Source: Bacillus_AD sp047238185
Lineage (GTDB): Bacteria; Bacillota; Bacilli; Bacillales; DSM-1321
Length of the DNA: 64,000 bases
Direction of reading: 5' to 3'
Assembly (NCBI RefSeq): GCF_047238185.1
Contig: NZ_JBDFMI010000001.1
Coordinates: forward strand, 3,249,426-3,313,425
The number at the start of each line of letters is the position of its first letter. The first letter of the stretch is position 1. Positions 8,902 through 17,945 of this stretch are shown here, in pieces. The position numbers were made by a program, and so were the translations under genes. The notes beneath the pieces were generated by a model that was given only the letters and a program-made list of their open reading frames with translations, was not told the DNA's origin and did no database searches.

Positions 8902-9449
8902 TTTAAATTCCTCCTAAAGATTATTTTTATTGTATATAGTGCTTTTCATTTTTTAAAATTGATGGCCATCAACCTCTGTGCTTATAAAATACCACCTACG
9001 TCAAAGTTCAAACATATATTTTGTCTAAATAATGAAATTTACTCATTATTATTGACAGATATGAGAATACCGTTTATTCATTTTCTAGCTAATATCTATT
9101 GTAAACAACACTCAAACCCGCTTATTGATTATTGCCGGCTTAAACTCTGCATTCATAATATTGGCTGCTTCCGTACAAAATATAAGTTATCGTTATTCCG
9201 ATATTATTCAGGAAAAATAAAGGGAAAATAAAATACATGTTTAAATAGGAATAATTAGGCATATGTACCTACAACCCATCCAAACCAATGTAAATTAATC
9301 AAATGTTTCTATATTAAGTTTTTGTAAATTTTATTGTATATATCTTTCTAATCCGACAATTTATGAGTAAACTTATGAAGTTCAAGAAAACTTGAATGCT
9401 CTTTTTATTAAATAGGGGAAGAATCTTCTTGGAACGCGGGGGTATATAC
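8902..9449. other. AT-rich intergenic region without a convincing gene
   Basis: This 548-base stretch lies between the divergent GlsB-like and ykaA genes. A 90-codon plus-strand frame (8959-9231) has no ribosome site and a composition like random AT-rich DNA. It presumably holds both promoters. I found no clear Pho box (repeated TTAACA-type hexamers) that would tie it to phosphate control. Confidence 0.5.
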
Positions 9450-10070
9450 ATGGTCTTTAAACCAAAGAAAGATAAGTTTACAACATTGCTGACAAATATT
9501 GCGGAGAATCTTAAGGAAGGGGCAGATTACTTTGCGCAATATAAGCTAAACAACATCAGTGATTTAAAAGTATTCACGGAAACGATGAAGGACTATGAAC
9601 ATAAAGGCGATGACTTTGTCCATGAAGTCATTAAAGAATTAAACCAAGCATTCATCACACCGATTGAACGTGAAGATATTCTTCATTTGGCCATGAGCAT
9701 GGACGATGTATTGGATGGTCTGGAGCATTGCGCGGCTTTATTTGAAATGTACTCCATTGTGAATGCTGACGAATATATGCTAAAACTGGTCGAACATATT
9801 AAGCACAGTGCTTATGAAATCGAAAAGGCTGTCCAGCTGCTGTCTTCTAAGAAATTAATGGATATTCGCGATCATGCGATCAAAATTAAAGATTATGAAT
9901 CAGCTTGTGACGGTATTCACCGCCAAAGCATCAAGCATCTTTTTGCAACGGAAAAGGATCCTATCCGCATCATTCAGTTCAAAGAGATTTATGAAAGCTT
10001 TGAGGAAATCGCCGATTTCTGCCAGGCGGTTGCCAACACACTTGAAACAATCATCATGAAAAATGCGTGA
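9450..10070 (+). CDS. ykaA: DUF47/PhoU-like regulator of phosphate transport (YkaA)
   Basis: A 206-residue, all-helical protein of the DUF47 family, which resembles PhoU and accompanies Pit transporters, probably modulating them. Visible are the E/DxxxD-type metal-binding motifs (EHKGDDFVHE; DYESACDGIHR; YESFEEIADFCQ). The start at 9450 (MVFKPKKDKFTTLL) follows a CGCGGGGGT ribosome site and gives the expected length of about 205. The longer frame from 9396 would extend through that site. It is 13 bases upstream of pit, so co-transcribed. Confidence 0.9.
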   Translation: MVFKPKKDKFTTLLTNIAENLKEGADYFAQYKLNNISDLKVFTETMKDYEHKGDDFVHEVIKELNQAFITPIEREDILHLAMSMDDVLDGLEHCAALFEMYSIVNADEYMLKLVEHIKHSAYEIEKAVQLLSSKKLMDIRDHAIKIKDYESACDGIHRQSIKHLFATEKDPIRIIQFKEIYESFEEIADFCQAVANTLETIIMKNA

Positions 10071-10083
10071 GGAGTATGCGTAA

Positions 10084-11082
10084 ATGGATACAGTTTTACT
10101 AGTTACAGTTCTTATTGTCATAGGCGCACTAGCATTTGATTTTATAAATGGTTTCCACGATACGGCCAATGCCATCGCAACGGCCGTATCCACAAAAGCT
10201 TTGACTCCAAGACGCGCCATCATTCTGGCTGCCGTTATGAACTTCGTCGGTGCAATGACTTTCACAGGAGTGGCGAAAACCATTACGAAAGACATTGTAG
10301 ACCCGTTCACATTGGATAACGGCTCTCTCGTTATTCTGGCAGCTTTAATAGCGGCTATTACTTGGAACCTGGTCACATGGTATTTTGGAATCCCGAGTTC
10401 GTCATCACATGCCATTATCGGCAGTATTGCCGGTGCTGCGATTGCGTCTTCCGGGCTTCACTCCATTAATTACAATGGATTCACTAAGATTTTTGAAGCC
10501 TTGATTTTTTCTCCTTTACTGGCTTTTGGGCTCGGCTTCATCGTCTATAGTATTTTTAAGGTTGTCTTCAAGAATAACAACCTGCCTAAAACGAATAAAC
10601 GATTCAGATATTTACAAATTGCGACAGCTGCCATCCAATCGTATACACACGGTACGAATGATGCACAAAAAGCGATGGGGATCATTACAATGGCCCTTAT
10701 CGCAAACGGATATGTCACTTCTTCCGATATTCCTTTTTGGGTACAAGTAGCCTGTGCGACAGCGATGGGTCTCGGAACTAGTATCGGCGGCTGGAAAATT
10801 ATCAAAACAGTTGGCGGCAAAATCATGAAGATACGCCCTGTAAACGGAGTCGCAGCTGACTTGACCGGTGCCGCTATCATATTTGGTGCCACCTTCATCC
10901 ACCTGCCTGTTTCAACAACCCATGTTATTTCATCCTCTATTCTCGGTGTAGGGTCCGCTCACCGCATTAAAGGAGTTAAATGGGGTACAGCACAACGGAT
11001 GCTTGTCACTTGGGTAATTACATTGCCCATTTCCGCAGCACTTGCAGCTGCCATTTATTTCATCTTAAATGTATTCTTTTAA
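10084..11082 (+). CDS. pit: Low-affinity inorganic phosphate transporter (PiT family)
   Basis: Proton- or cation-coupled phosphate permease. The 332 residues form about ten transmembrane helices. Both PiT signature repeats are present: DFINGFHDTANAIAT near residue 20 and SYTHGTNDAQKAMGI near 187, with the GxNDxA-like inverted topology. Length matches B. subtilis Pit (YkaB, 333). A strong terminator follows at 11165. It forms a two-gene unit with ykaA. Confidence 0.95.
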   Translation: MDTVLLVTVLIVIGALAFDFINGFHDTANAIATAVSTKALTPRRAIILAAVMNFVGAMTFTGVAKTITKDIVDPFTLDNGSLVILAALIAAITWNLVTWYFGIPSSSSHAIIGSIAGAAIASSGLHSINYNGFTKIFEALIFSPLLAFGLGFIVYSIFKVVFKNNNLPKTNKRFRYLQIATAAIQSYTHGTNDAQKAMGIITMALIANGYVTSSDIPFWVQVACATAMGLGTSIGGWKIIKTVGGKIMKIRPVNGVAADLTGAAIIFGATFIHLPVSTTHVISSSILGVGSAHRIKGVKWGTAQRMLVTWVITLPISAALAAAIYFILNVFF

Positions 11083-11164
11083 TGATGAGTTGTTTTGGTT
11101 GTCGCTTTCTCAGTACGATTGACGGAAACCACTGAAGCAGCTCGGCAATAGAATGAGATGCCAG

Positions 11165-11206
11165 CAGGCAAAAGAGTTCGAAAGACAATCTCTTTTGCCT
11201 GTTTTG
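11165..11206 (+). terminator. Terminator of ykaA-pit
   Basis: The perfect 12-base stem CAGGCAAAAGAG/CTCTTTTGCCTG, with a 13-base loop, is followed by TTTTG. Confidence 0.85.
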
Positions 11207-11239
11207 TATTTCTTATAAAAAAGAGAAATACATCAAAGG

Positions 11240-11274
11240 AGATAACATCTATTATATGACTAATATGTTATCTC
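11240..11274. repeat. Inverted repeat downstream of the DUF4362 gene
   Basis: The arms GAGATAACAT and ATGTTATCTC are separated by 15 bases. No T tract follows on either strand, so it is a weak terminator candidate for the minus-strand lipoprotein gene, or a binding site. Confidence 0.45.
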
Positions 11275-11332
11275 GTTAGTTGAATTAAGGTGTGATAGAG
11301 GATCGTTGAGGGTTGCACGTTCGATAATCACA

Positions 11333-11743
11333 TTAATTACCTTCTGCTAAGCAATAAGGTGTTTCGTAACCCTGGCAACCAATGATAGAGTATTTGTTTC
11401 CTTCAACTAAAATTTTCTCGCATCCAAATGTGATAATTTCTCCACTACCATACTCATCTCTAGTGGTATCCTCAGTAATTTCAAGCTGTTCTCCGTTGTA
11501 TATTAAATCAGTTAGTATTGGGTCTCCTTCCTTTGTGTAAGCAACCACACGAATACTATCCTTTTTCCCTGTTTCTGTATTCTTGATAAATTCTTTTAAC
11601 CTAATTTCGTTTTTAATACCATCATTATTTCTATTCACGATATCAGTATCAGAAGGAACAAATTTTTCTGAATCAGTCTCGGCACAACCAACTATAAGCA
11701 ACAACATTATGCTGACAGTTTTAAATCCTAGATATCTTATCAT
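11333..11743 (-). CDS. DUF4362 lipoprotein
   Basis: A 136-residue predicted lipoprotein: the hydrophobic signal peptide ends in the lipobox LIVGC, with Cys20 for lipidation. The mature part (DTDIVNRNNDGIKNEIRLKEF, EGDPILTDLIYNGEQL, GSGEIITFGCEKI) fits the DUF4362 family of small secreted Bacillus proteins of unknown function. Two or more further cysteines near the C-terminus may pair. The first codon follows a GGGGGGAGTG ribosome site. It is isolated from neighbours, and copies of such genes are variable among strains, consistent with an accessory gene. Confidence 0.75.
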   Translation of the reverse strand: MIRYLGFKTVSIMLLLIVGCAETDSEKFVPSDTDIVNRNNDGIKNEIRLKEFIKNTETGKKDSIRVVAYTKEGDPILTDLIYNGEQLEITEDTTRDEYGSGEIITFGCEKILVEGNKYSIIGCQGYETPYCLAEGN

Positions 11744-12179
11744 ACACTCCCCCCTTTATTTATATGAAAAACGCATTTTCAACTACTTTATTTGTTTTCT
11801 TATTGGGCTAAACTGCGTATAGTTTTATAACAAAAAAGACCGCTTTTTAGCAGCCTTAATCTTCAATTCTAGCACCTGGTCGTATTGTGAGGGATACAGT
11901 ACTACCCCAAGATAGATTTACTATTATTCCTGATCTACCAATATTAAAAGGATTGTTTGCTGTTTACTATTTGTGACTTATTTCAGTAACGGGCTGGGTA
12001 GAAAAGAAGAATAAATCGAATGGTACATGAACCTTAAAAGGATTATCTTTATATTTCATGTTAAGTTGAGGTTAGTAGTGGTTTTACGGATATTCCTTCC
12101 TTAAGTCTCATGATACGCATTTTACAACACTTGGACATTTTTGAAAAAGGAGATTTGAATGGAGCGTTGACCGAAAGCT
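11744..12179. other. Intergenic region, no gene seen
   Basis: This 436-base stretch lies between two minus-strand genes. It must contain the lipoprotein promoter and the 3' end of the MFS transcript. No open frame with a ribosome site, no clear terminator and no repeat was recognised. Confidence 0.45.
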
Positions 12180-13421
12180 TTAATTAGAAAAAGTCTGATT
12201 ACTATCCTTTCGATTTGCAATAGGACCTGGACCTGTTTCCTTCATAGGTACTACTACTAAATAAGAAACAAAATAAGCGATAGCACAACCAATAAATGTC
12301 ACATTAAAGCTAGTTGTTTCTACCAATTTTCCTCCAACAAATGGAGAAACAAAGGCTGTAATAAAGCCGAAAAGATTGATTAAAGCGAATGCTGCACCTA
12401 CTTTAGCAGGTGTCGTATCCTTTAATTCCATAGGGATTGTGTAAAGGGCAGCCATATATGATGACGTACCAAAGCCAATAATAGCAACACCAAGTAAGGA
12501 TACCCATGTTACAGGAACAAGTACTAAGATCATTCCTATTACTTTAGCTAATTGTGAAATCGTTAAAAATGGTTTATTACGGCCTGTAGAACTTAACCAA
12601 AATCCGCAAATGATTCCTCCTATAATACCGGCAATAGGGAATATCATCGAAACTAAATTAGCATGATCAAGAGACATGCCTAAGTCTTTATAATAGTATG
12701 TAGGAAGATAGGTAGAAACGATTGAAAAGACCCACATATCTAACCCATACAGTATACACAAGCTTTTAATTTCAGCACTTTTAAATACTTTTCTAAATAA
12801 ATGATGCTCATTTGTCTCTACTGCATTGCTCTCCACATTAGTAATAGCGCTTCCAAACTTCCACCATACAATGATTAAGATAAAAAAAATAATGCCAAAG
12901 ATACCGAGCGCAGAATGCCATGAATTGTTAAATGCTTTATACAAAGGAACGATTGAACCAAATACAGCCAATAGACCAAAGAGTGGCATGGCACCGTATA
13001 TGGCATTCATAATCGGCCTTGTTTTTTCAGAAAAGACAGCCATAATGTAAGTACCAACAGTCGGCATCATCAAGCCGATTCCTAAGCCTATTAACGTACG
13101 GCTAATAAAATAGATAGCGATGTTTGTAATAAAGAAATGCAACAAAGAACCGATAGCTAGGATGAATAAAGAAACAATAATGACATGTTTGCCACCTAGT
13201 TTTTGAATCAATACGCCATAACCTAATCCAAATATCCCCATATATAAATAGATGATTGATACAGACATTCCCCCGACAGAAAGCGACATAGATAGATCAT
13301 CCATAATGGTTGATAAAATGGGGATGTTTCCGAACGCTGCTACCGAACACACAAGTGTAGAGCAGATTAGCAATAGAGCCATTACCCATTCTTTTCGAGC
13401 CGATTTAGAGTGAGTTTTCAT
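12180..13421 (-). CDS. MFS transporter, substrate unknown
   Basis: A 413-residue major facilitator with about twelve transmembrane helices. There are loop 2-3 positives (GYGVLIQKLGGKHV) and a long hydrophilic central loop (about 200-222). It lacks features that would name a substrate; the pattern recalls CynX/NimT-type and aromatic or anion carriers. I chose the ATG at 13421 (MKTHSKSARKEW), 7 bases after TTAGGAGG; the upstream ATG at 13442 lies before that site. It is divergent from a CoxG-like SRPBCC gene across a 658-base region with a strong inverted repeat, which suggests shared regulation. Confidence 0.85.
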   Translation of the reverse strand: MKTHSKSARKEWVMALLLICSTLVCSVAAFGNIPILSTIMDDLSMSLSVGGMSVSIIYLYMGIFGLGYGVLIQKLGGKHVIIVSLFILAIGSLLHFFITNIAIYFISRTLIGLGIGLMMPTVGTYIMAVFSEKTRPIMNAIYGAMPLFGLLAVFGSIVPLYKAFNNSWHSALGIFGIIFFILIIVWWKFGSAITNVESNAVETNEHHLFRKVFKSAEIKSLCILYGLDMWVFSIVSTYLPTYYYKDLGMSLDHANLVSMIFPIAGIIGGIICGFWLSSTGRNKPFLTISQLAKVIGMILVLVPVTWVSLLGVAIIGFGTSSYMAALYTIPMELKDTTPAKVGAAFALINLFGFITAFVSPFVGGKLVETTSFNVTFIGCAIAYFVSYLVVVPMKETGPGPIANRKDSNQTFSN

Positions 13422-13773
13422 TATAATCCTCCTAAACACCAATTAATCTTAGCTATTTAATTCTTATAAAATAAACGACCTAATGAAAGATTTCCCCTCT
13501 TGGTGTTTGGAATAGATTCTAAAATTTTGGGAACACAATAAAATCAGAATATATCATTTTCATCTGTACCTAATATTCCGGCTTAAAATAAGACTTATTC
13601 CAATCTCCCGAATCGTCATAAACTGTGTTAGATATATATTTGAATACACTCTTTTTCAATACATATTGTTAACACCCCGCTTTATCTATTTCCCCTGGTA
13701 TAATTTAATATCCGTTTAATATTCAACAGGAATGGCGAGAAGTCCTTCTTCAGCTAAACTGCCACATTTTCAT

Positions 13774-13806
13774 AAAAAAAAGCGAATCCTCATAATGAAG
13801 AATCGC
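13774..13806 (-). terminator. Minus-strand terminator-like hairpin upstream of the MFS gene
   Basis: The arms GCGATTCTTCAT and ATGAGGATTCGC pair with two mismatches. On the minus strand they are followed by eight T residues. It lies about 350 bases upstream of the MFS start, so it would end a leader or small RNA reading toward that gene, or be left over from a lost gene. Confidence 0.5.
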
Positions 13807-13922
13807 CCCGTTTAGTTTACTGATTTGTTATTGTACGTCTAATTGAAATTTTTTCTATATAATTGCGTTAATCCTTCTCGAGTTCATACATCTGTTCTAT
13901 AGGTTAAATAACCATAAAGTGG

Positions 13923-13972
13923 TTTAACACACTATTCAATAGTCAAACCAGATTATTGAATAGTGTGTTAAA
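13923..13972. repeat. Perfect 19-bp-arm inverted repeat between divergent genes
   Basis: The left arm at 13923-13941 (TTTAACACACTATTCAATA) is exactly complementary to the right arm at 13954-13972, with a 12-base spacer. It sits about 110 bases before the SRPBCC start and 500 bases before the MFS start. No T tract follows on the plus strand (AAGAAGG), so it reads better as an operator or RNA hairpin than a terminator. Confidence 0.8.
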
Positions 13973-14079
13973 GAAGGAAACTATTTATTAATAGGGATGT
14001 AAGTTTATGCTTTTTATGCAATAATGATTTTGTAGAAATGCAAAAGTACAATTCATACATAGTGAAGGTAGGGATATTA

Positions 14080-14520
14080 ATGGCAACAGGAACGCATACT
14101 GTAGTAGTTCCAGTAGATGTACAAGCAGTTTGGGATTATGTCAGTGATCTTGAAAAATGGGCAACGGCAGTACCGGCCTATAAAGAACATGAAATCATAA
14201 ATGATACGCAATCCATTTGGACATTTGAAGGTAATTTGAAAGGTATTAAAAAAACAATACAAGCGCAGGTAGATATTACCGAGTGGAATGAACCTTCAAA
14301 CATTAAGTTTGAACTAAAAGGATTATCAGATAATTTTACAGGAAGCGGTCACTTTACTGCAGAAGATGTCAATGGCGAAACAAAGATGACTTGCACAGTG
14401 GAAGTCCATGCAGGCGGCTTATCCGGTGCGGTGTTAACACCCCTTATTAAATGGGCTGTTCCAAAAGTGGCATCTCGTTTAACAGAATCGATTGCGCGTA
14501 AAATTGTAGTATTCTCATAA
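14080..14520 (+). CDS. SRPBCC-family protein (CoxG-like)
   Basis: A 146-residue START/Bet v1-fold protein (MATGTHTVVVPVDVQAVWDYV...). It shows the CoxG-type pattern: DLEKWATAVPAYKEHEI, WTFEGNLKGIKKTIQAQVDI and SGHFTAEDVNG. CoxG proteins support molybdenum hydroxylases such as CO or xanthine-type dehydrogenases, but no such enzyme is nearby. The ATG at 14080 is chosen over 14038 because family members start at about this position and a GGTAGGG-like site precedes it. A terminator follows. It is probably co-regulated with the divergent MFS carrier. Confidence 0.75.
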   Translation: MATGTHTVVVPVDVQAVWDYVSDLEKWATAVPAYKEHEIINDTQSIWTFEGNLKGIKKTIQAQVDITEWNEPSNIKFELKGLSDNFTGSGHFTAEDVNGETKMTCTVEVHAGGLSGAVLTPLIKWAVPKVASRLTESIARKIVVFS

Positions 14521-14536
14521 TAAAATAGCAACAAAT

Positions 14537-14586
14537 AAAAATCTCAAACCGATCCTTATACCTAAAGGCAAGTTTGAGATTTTTAA
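14537..14586 (+). terminator. Terminator after the SRPBCC gene
   Basis: The perfect stem AAATCTCAAAC/GTTTGAGATTT is followed by T-rich sequence. Confidence 0.8.
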
Positions 14587-14814
14587 TGTTCCTTAGATTT
14601 TTTTATAAATAAAGCCTGTATAGAAAAGAAAATTCTATCGCGTGGTATGCTGACCTGTCTATCATTTTTCATCCCGCAACCTTATTTATAGCTTGGAAGC
14701 CTTATAAGTATGGTAGCTTTTAGCAGCCTTAAATGGATTCCTAGACATAGTTTGTGATTAATGGTTTGAAATGGTTTAAAATGTAAGGTAAGCATAAACA
14801 AAGGGGAATGGAAT

Positions 14815-16116
14815 ATGGAGAACCAGCACTCGATTTTCAAGGGAGTACACGGAGACCTGACTGAATTCGTCGACCGGATCAGCATGGTGCTGAATTGCCC
14901 TGTGACATTGGAAGACGCACATCACCAACTACTTGCCTATAGCGTACACAACAAGGATAGCGATCCTATACGTATTTCAACCATCATAAGCAGGCGAGTT
15001 CCCGAAAAAGTAATCAACGGTCTTTGGAAGCAAGGCATCATGCCTTCTTTAATAAAAGAAAGCACCCCTATCATTGTGCCTCCCATACATGAGCTCGGCC
15101 TAGGAAGCAGAGCTGCCGTATCTGTCAGAAAGAACCAGGAGGTATTAGGGTTTATATGGGCATTGGAAACAGATAAAGCCTTCACTCCTGAAGATCTTTC
15201 CTTCCTGCAATTTGCCGCAAAGGAAGCCAAGAATCAATTGCTGCAGCTGCAAAGCAAGAAGAAACGGCATATGGAGAGCAAACAAGAGTTTCTGTGGCAA
15301 TTATTGACCGGGCATTTCGATTCCGAGGATGAAATTGCTTCAGTTTGTGAACAGCAGGCCATCTCATTGCCAGCTCATTTTTCCATTGTCGTATTTACTT
15401 TTCCTATGGATATAGGGCAGGAAGCAGAACGGAGCATTGCCTATTCGTTGGGCACCATCCAAAATATTAAAACCGTCCTTTACACAATCGATCAACGTAA
15501 TCTGATTATCCTGGCAGGCCCTTGTGCCGCTAGTGGGGACTTTGATGTAGCACTTACCTCTTTCATCACTTCTTTTACTGTAAAGATGAACTCCCGCTTT
15601 GGCGTTACTCTTTTAAATGGTGCATGCGGGCAAATATACGAAAGCTATATTCACGCAAGAGGCAGCTATCAGGAAGCGCTGTATACAAGAGCCATACAGA
15701 TTGCCTTCCCGGAAAGGAAAGAACAACTAACAAACTATGCTTCATTGGGGGTATACCAATATTTGTCCGCAATGAGCGAGCAGCGCTCCAGGAATAATAG
15801 GTCTATACGATTGGACCGGCTAGCTGAATATGACCAAAAAAACAATAGCGCTTTAGTGCAGACACTGGAGCTGTACTTAAACCATGATGGGGACTCCCAT
15901 CAAATTGCCAATGAACTTCATTTGCATGTGAACACAATCCATTACAGACTAAAAAGAATTAGTGAGATTGCATATATAGATTTGAAAGACCCGATCGAAA
16001 AAATGTCGATCCACATTGAGTTCCTGCTGAAGCAATACGAATGCTCACTTTCTCAATCCAAGCAAGGATATTCAATCCCAAATATCAAACAAAGTTTGAT
16101 ACGAAAGAAGCCATAA
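14815..16116 (+). CDS. PucR/CdaR-type transcriptional regulator
   Basis: A 433-residue DNA-binding regulator. The N-terminal part (about 15-140) looks like a GAF sensor domain and the middle like a CdaR/GGDEF-like region. The C-terminal PucR helix-turn-helix is clear (LELYLNHDGDSHQIANELHL followed by HVNTIHYRLKRI, about residues 360-395). Family members control purine catabolism (PucR), alanine dehydrogenase (AdeR) or diacid use. It lies downstream of the SRPBCC gene behind a terminator. Candidate targets in the window are the divergent MFS/SRPBCC pair or ald at 22200; neither is proven. The ribosome site AAAGGGGA is 7 bases before the ATG. Confidence 0.85.
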   Translation: MENQHSIFKGVHGDLTEFVDRISMVLNCPVTLEDAHHQLLAYSVHNKDSDPIRISTIISRRVPEKVINGLWKQGIMPSLIKESTPIIVPPIHELGLGSRAAVSVRKNQEVLGFIWALETDKAFTPEDLSFLQFAAKEAKNQLLQLQSKKKRHMESKQEFLWQLLTGHFDSEDEIASVCEQQAISLPAHFSIVVFTFPMDIGQEAERSIAYSLGTIQNIKTVLYTIDQRNLIILAGPCAASGDFDVALTSFITSFTVKMNSRFGVTLLNGACGQIYESYIHARGSYQEALYTRAIQIAFPERKEQLTNYASLGVYQYLSAMSEQRSRNNRSIRLDRLAEYDQKNNSALVQTLELYLNHDGDSHQIANELHLHVNTIHYRLKRISEIAYIDLKDPIEKMSIHIEFLLKQYECSLSQSKQGYSIPNIKQSLIRKKP

Positions 16117-16164
16117 ATACCTATCTACGTGGTTGGAGCCTACAAATTGGCCTCAACCATATTA

Positions 16165-16205
16165 AAAAGGCATGGGCTCAGAATGAAACTGGCCCATGCC
16201 TTTTT
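16165..16205. terminator. Bidirectional terminator between pucR-like and ABC genes
   Basis: The stem GGCATGGGC/GCCCATGCC is flanked by AAAAA and TTTTT, serving both convergent genes. Confidence 0.9.
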
Positions 16206-16217
16206 GACTGCCTTCTA

Positions 16218-17930
16218 TTACAGCATTTGATTGTGATGCAAATTCGCCAAAATACCGCCTTTTTCAACCAATGCCTCATATTTTCCCTTTTCTTCAATGC
16301 CGTTCTTCGTCACAACATACACTTCGTCAGCATTTCGAATGGTCGCTAATCGGTGGGCAATGATAATCGTTGTCCGATTTTCAGAAAGCTCTTCCAGTGA
16401 TTGTTGAATGATTTTTTCTGTTTCTGTATCGAGGGCAGACGTCGCTTCATCCAAAATGAGGATCGGTGGATTTTTCAGAAACATTCGTGCAATAGCCAAT
16501 CGTTGTTTCTGCCCGCCCGATAATTTTACGCCGCGTTCCCCAATTTCCGTTTCAAATCCCTCAGGCAATCCCTCAATTAACTCAAGTAGATGCGCTTTAC
16601 GTACAGCTTCCAGGATTTCTTCCATCGACGCATCCAGTTTGCCGTACGCAATGTTTTCACGTATTGTGCCGGTAAATAAGAAAACATCCTGCTGTACAAT
16701 GCCGATATTTTCCCGCAGTGAACGCTGTGTCATATCGCGGATATCAAGGCCATCAATAGTAATAGAACCGCCTGTCACATCATAAAAGCGTGGAATGAGC
16801 GAGCACAGCGTCGTTTTTCCAGCTCCCGACGGGCCAACTAGAGCCGCTGTTTGTCCCGCTTTTATAGTTAAATTGATATGTTGCAAGGTTGGGAGCTCGC
16901 CATCATAACTGAAATCGACTTCTCGGAATGTGATATTTCCTTCCAATTGCTTTACTTCTATAGCATCCGGTTTATCCATCACATCCGGATCCTCATTCAG
17001 CATCTCCTGGAAACGTTTAAAGCCTGCCATGCCCTTTGGATACATTTCCAATAAGGCGCTAATTTTATCAATTGGTTTAATCAACACATTTGTAAATAAC
17101 ACGAAGCTAACGAGTTCACCATATGTCAACTTTCCAGTGAAACTGAACCACGCCCCGACAATTAAGACGATGAGCGTCATAAGGCGAGTTAAAAAATAGA
17201 TGCTGGAGTGTGTAGAAGCCATCACGCGATAAGCAAATAGCTTAGCATCTTTAAAGATATTGTTTTGCTTTTCGAAACGGTCCATTTCATGATTTTCGTT
17301 CGTAAATGATTTAACGACGCGAATCCCGGAAATGCTGTCCTCCACACGTCCATTAACATCGGCGATTTTACTGTACATTGTGGTCCAGCCTTTTTTCATC
17401 AGCTTATTGCTTAATGTGATAACGACAATTAAAATGGGCACCATCACCAGTACAATAAGCGCAAGGTGGCTATTAATATTGAACATAAGCATAAAAGCAC
17501 CTAGAAACGTCATAATGGCAATAAAGAAATCCTCCGGGCCGTGGTGGGCAAACTCACCGATATCGAATAAGTCGTTTGTGATGCGGCTCATGATATTCCC
17601 TGTTTTCATATGGTCAAAGAAGCGGAACGACTGCTTCTGCATATGATTGAACAGTTCCTGGCGCATATCTGTTTCAATAAAGATACCAAGTTTATGCCCC
17701 AGGTAATTAACAATATAATTCAATACAGTGCTCAAAACATACACGAGGAATAAAAGAAAGCCGATTTTGGTAATTTCTCCCCATTCCCCCGTCGGCAACA
17801 ATTTGTCAATAAACCATTGTACCGCTACAGGAAAAGCCAGCTCTAAACTGGCAACAACAATGGCACTGAAAAAATCGACGTAGAATAGGCGTTTATGCGG
17901 TTTATAGTATGAAAAGAATTGTTTTAGCAT
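16218..17930 (-). CDS. ABC transporter, fused permease/ATPase (exporter fold)
   Basis: A 570-residue half-transporter with six transmembrane helices in about 1-310. The nucleotide-binding domain has Walker A GPSGAGKTT, signature LSGGQKQRLAIA, Walker B LILDEATSALD and the H-loop IAHRLATI. It is a type IV (MsbA/LmrA-like) system working as a homodimer or with a partner. The start follows AGGAAGG. It lies only 15 bases after the siderophore ATPase gene on the same strand, so it belongs to the iron-uptake transcript. It could export a siderophore or, by analogy with mycobacterial IrtAB, help import or process one. Substrate is not readable. Confidence 0.9.
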   Translation of the reverse strand: MLKQFFSYYKPHKRLFYVDFFSAIVVASLELAFPVAVQWFIDKLLPTGEWGEITKIGFLLFLVYVLSTVLNYIVNYLGHKLGIFIETDMRQELFNHMQKQSFRFFDHMKTGNIMSRITNDLFDIGEFAHHGPEDFFIAIMTFLGAFMLMFNINSHLALIVLVMVPILIVVITLSNKLMKKGWTTMYSKIADVNGRVEDSISGIRVVKSFTNENHEMDRFEKQNNIFKDAKLFAYRVMASTHSSIYFLTRLMTLIVLIVGAWFSFTGKLTYGELVSFVLFTNVLIKPIDKISALLEMYPKGMAGFKRFQEMLNEDPDVMDKPDAIEVKQLEGNITFREVDFSYDGELPTLQHINLTIKAGQTAALVGPSGAGKTTLCSLIPRFYDVTGGSITIDGLDIRDMTQRSLRENIGIVQQDVFLFTGTIRENIAYGKLDASMEEILEAVRKAHLLELIEGLPEGFETEIGERGVKLSGGQKQRLAIARMFLKNPPILILDEATSALDTETEKIIQQSLEELSENRTTIIIAHRLATIRNADEVYVVTKNGIEEKGKYEALVEKGGILANLHHNQML

Positions 17931-17945
17931 AGCAGACCTTCCTGC

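Noticed and set aside
8959..9231. 90-codon plus-strand open frame upstream of ykaA
   Set aside because: No ribosome site, biased AT-rich composition and no recognisable domain; treated as a chance frame.
13807..13920. Possible transposase or regulator remnant upstream of the SRPBCC gene
   Set aside because: Short broken frames only; nothing could be matched to a family by eye.
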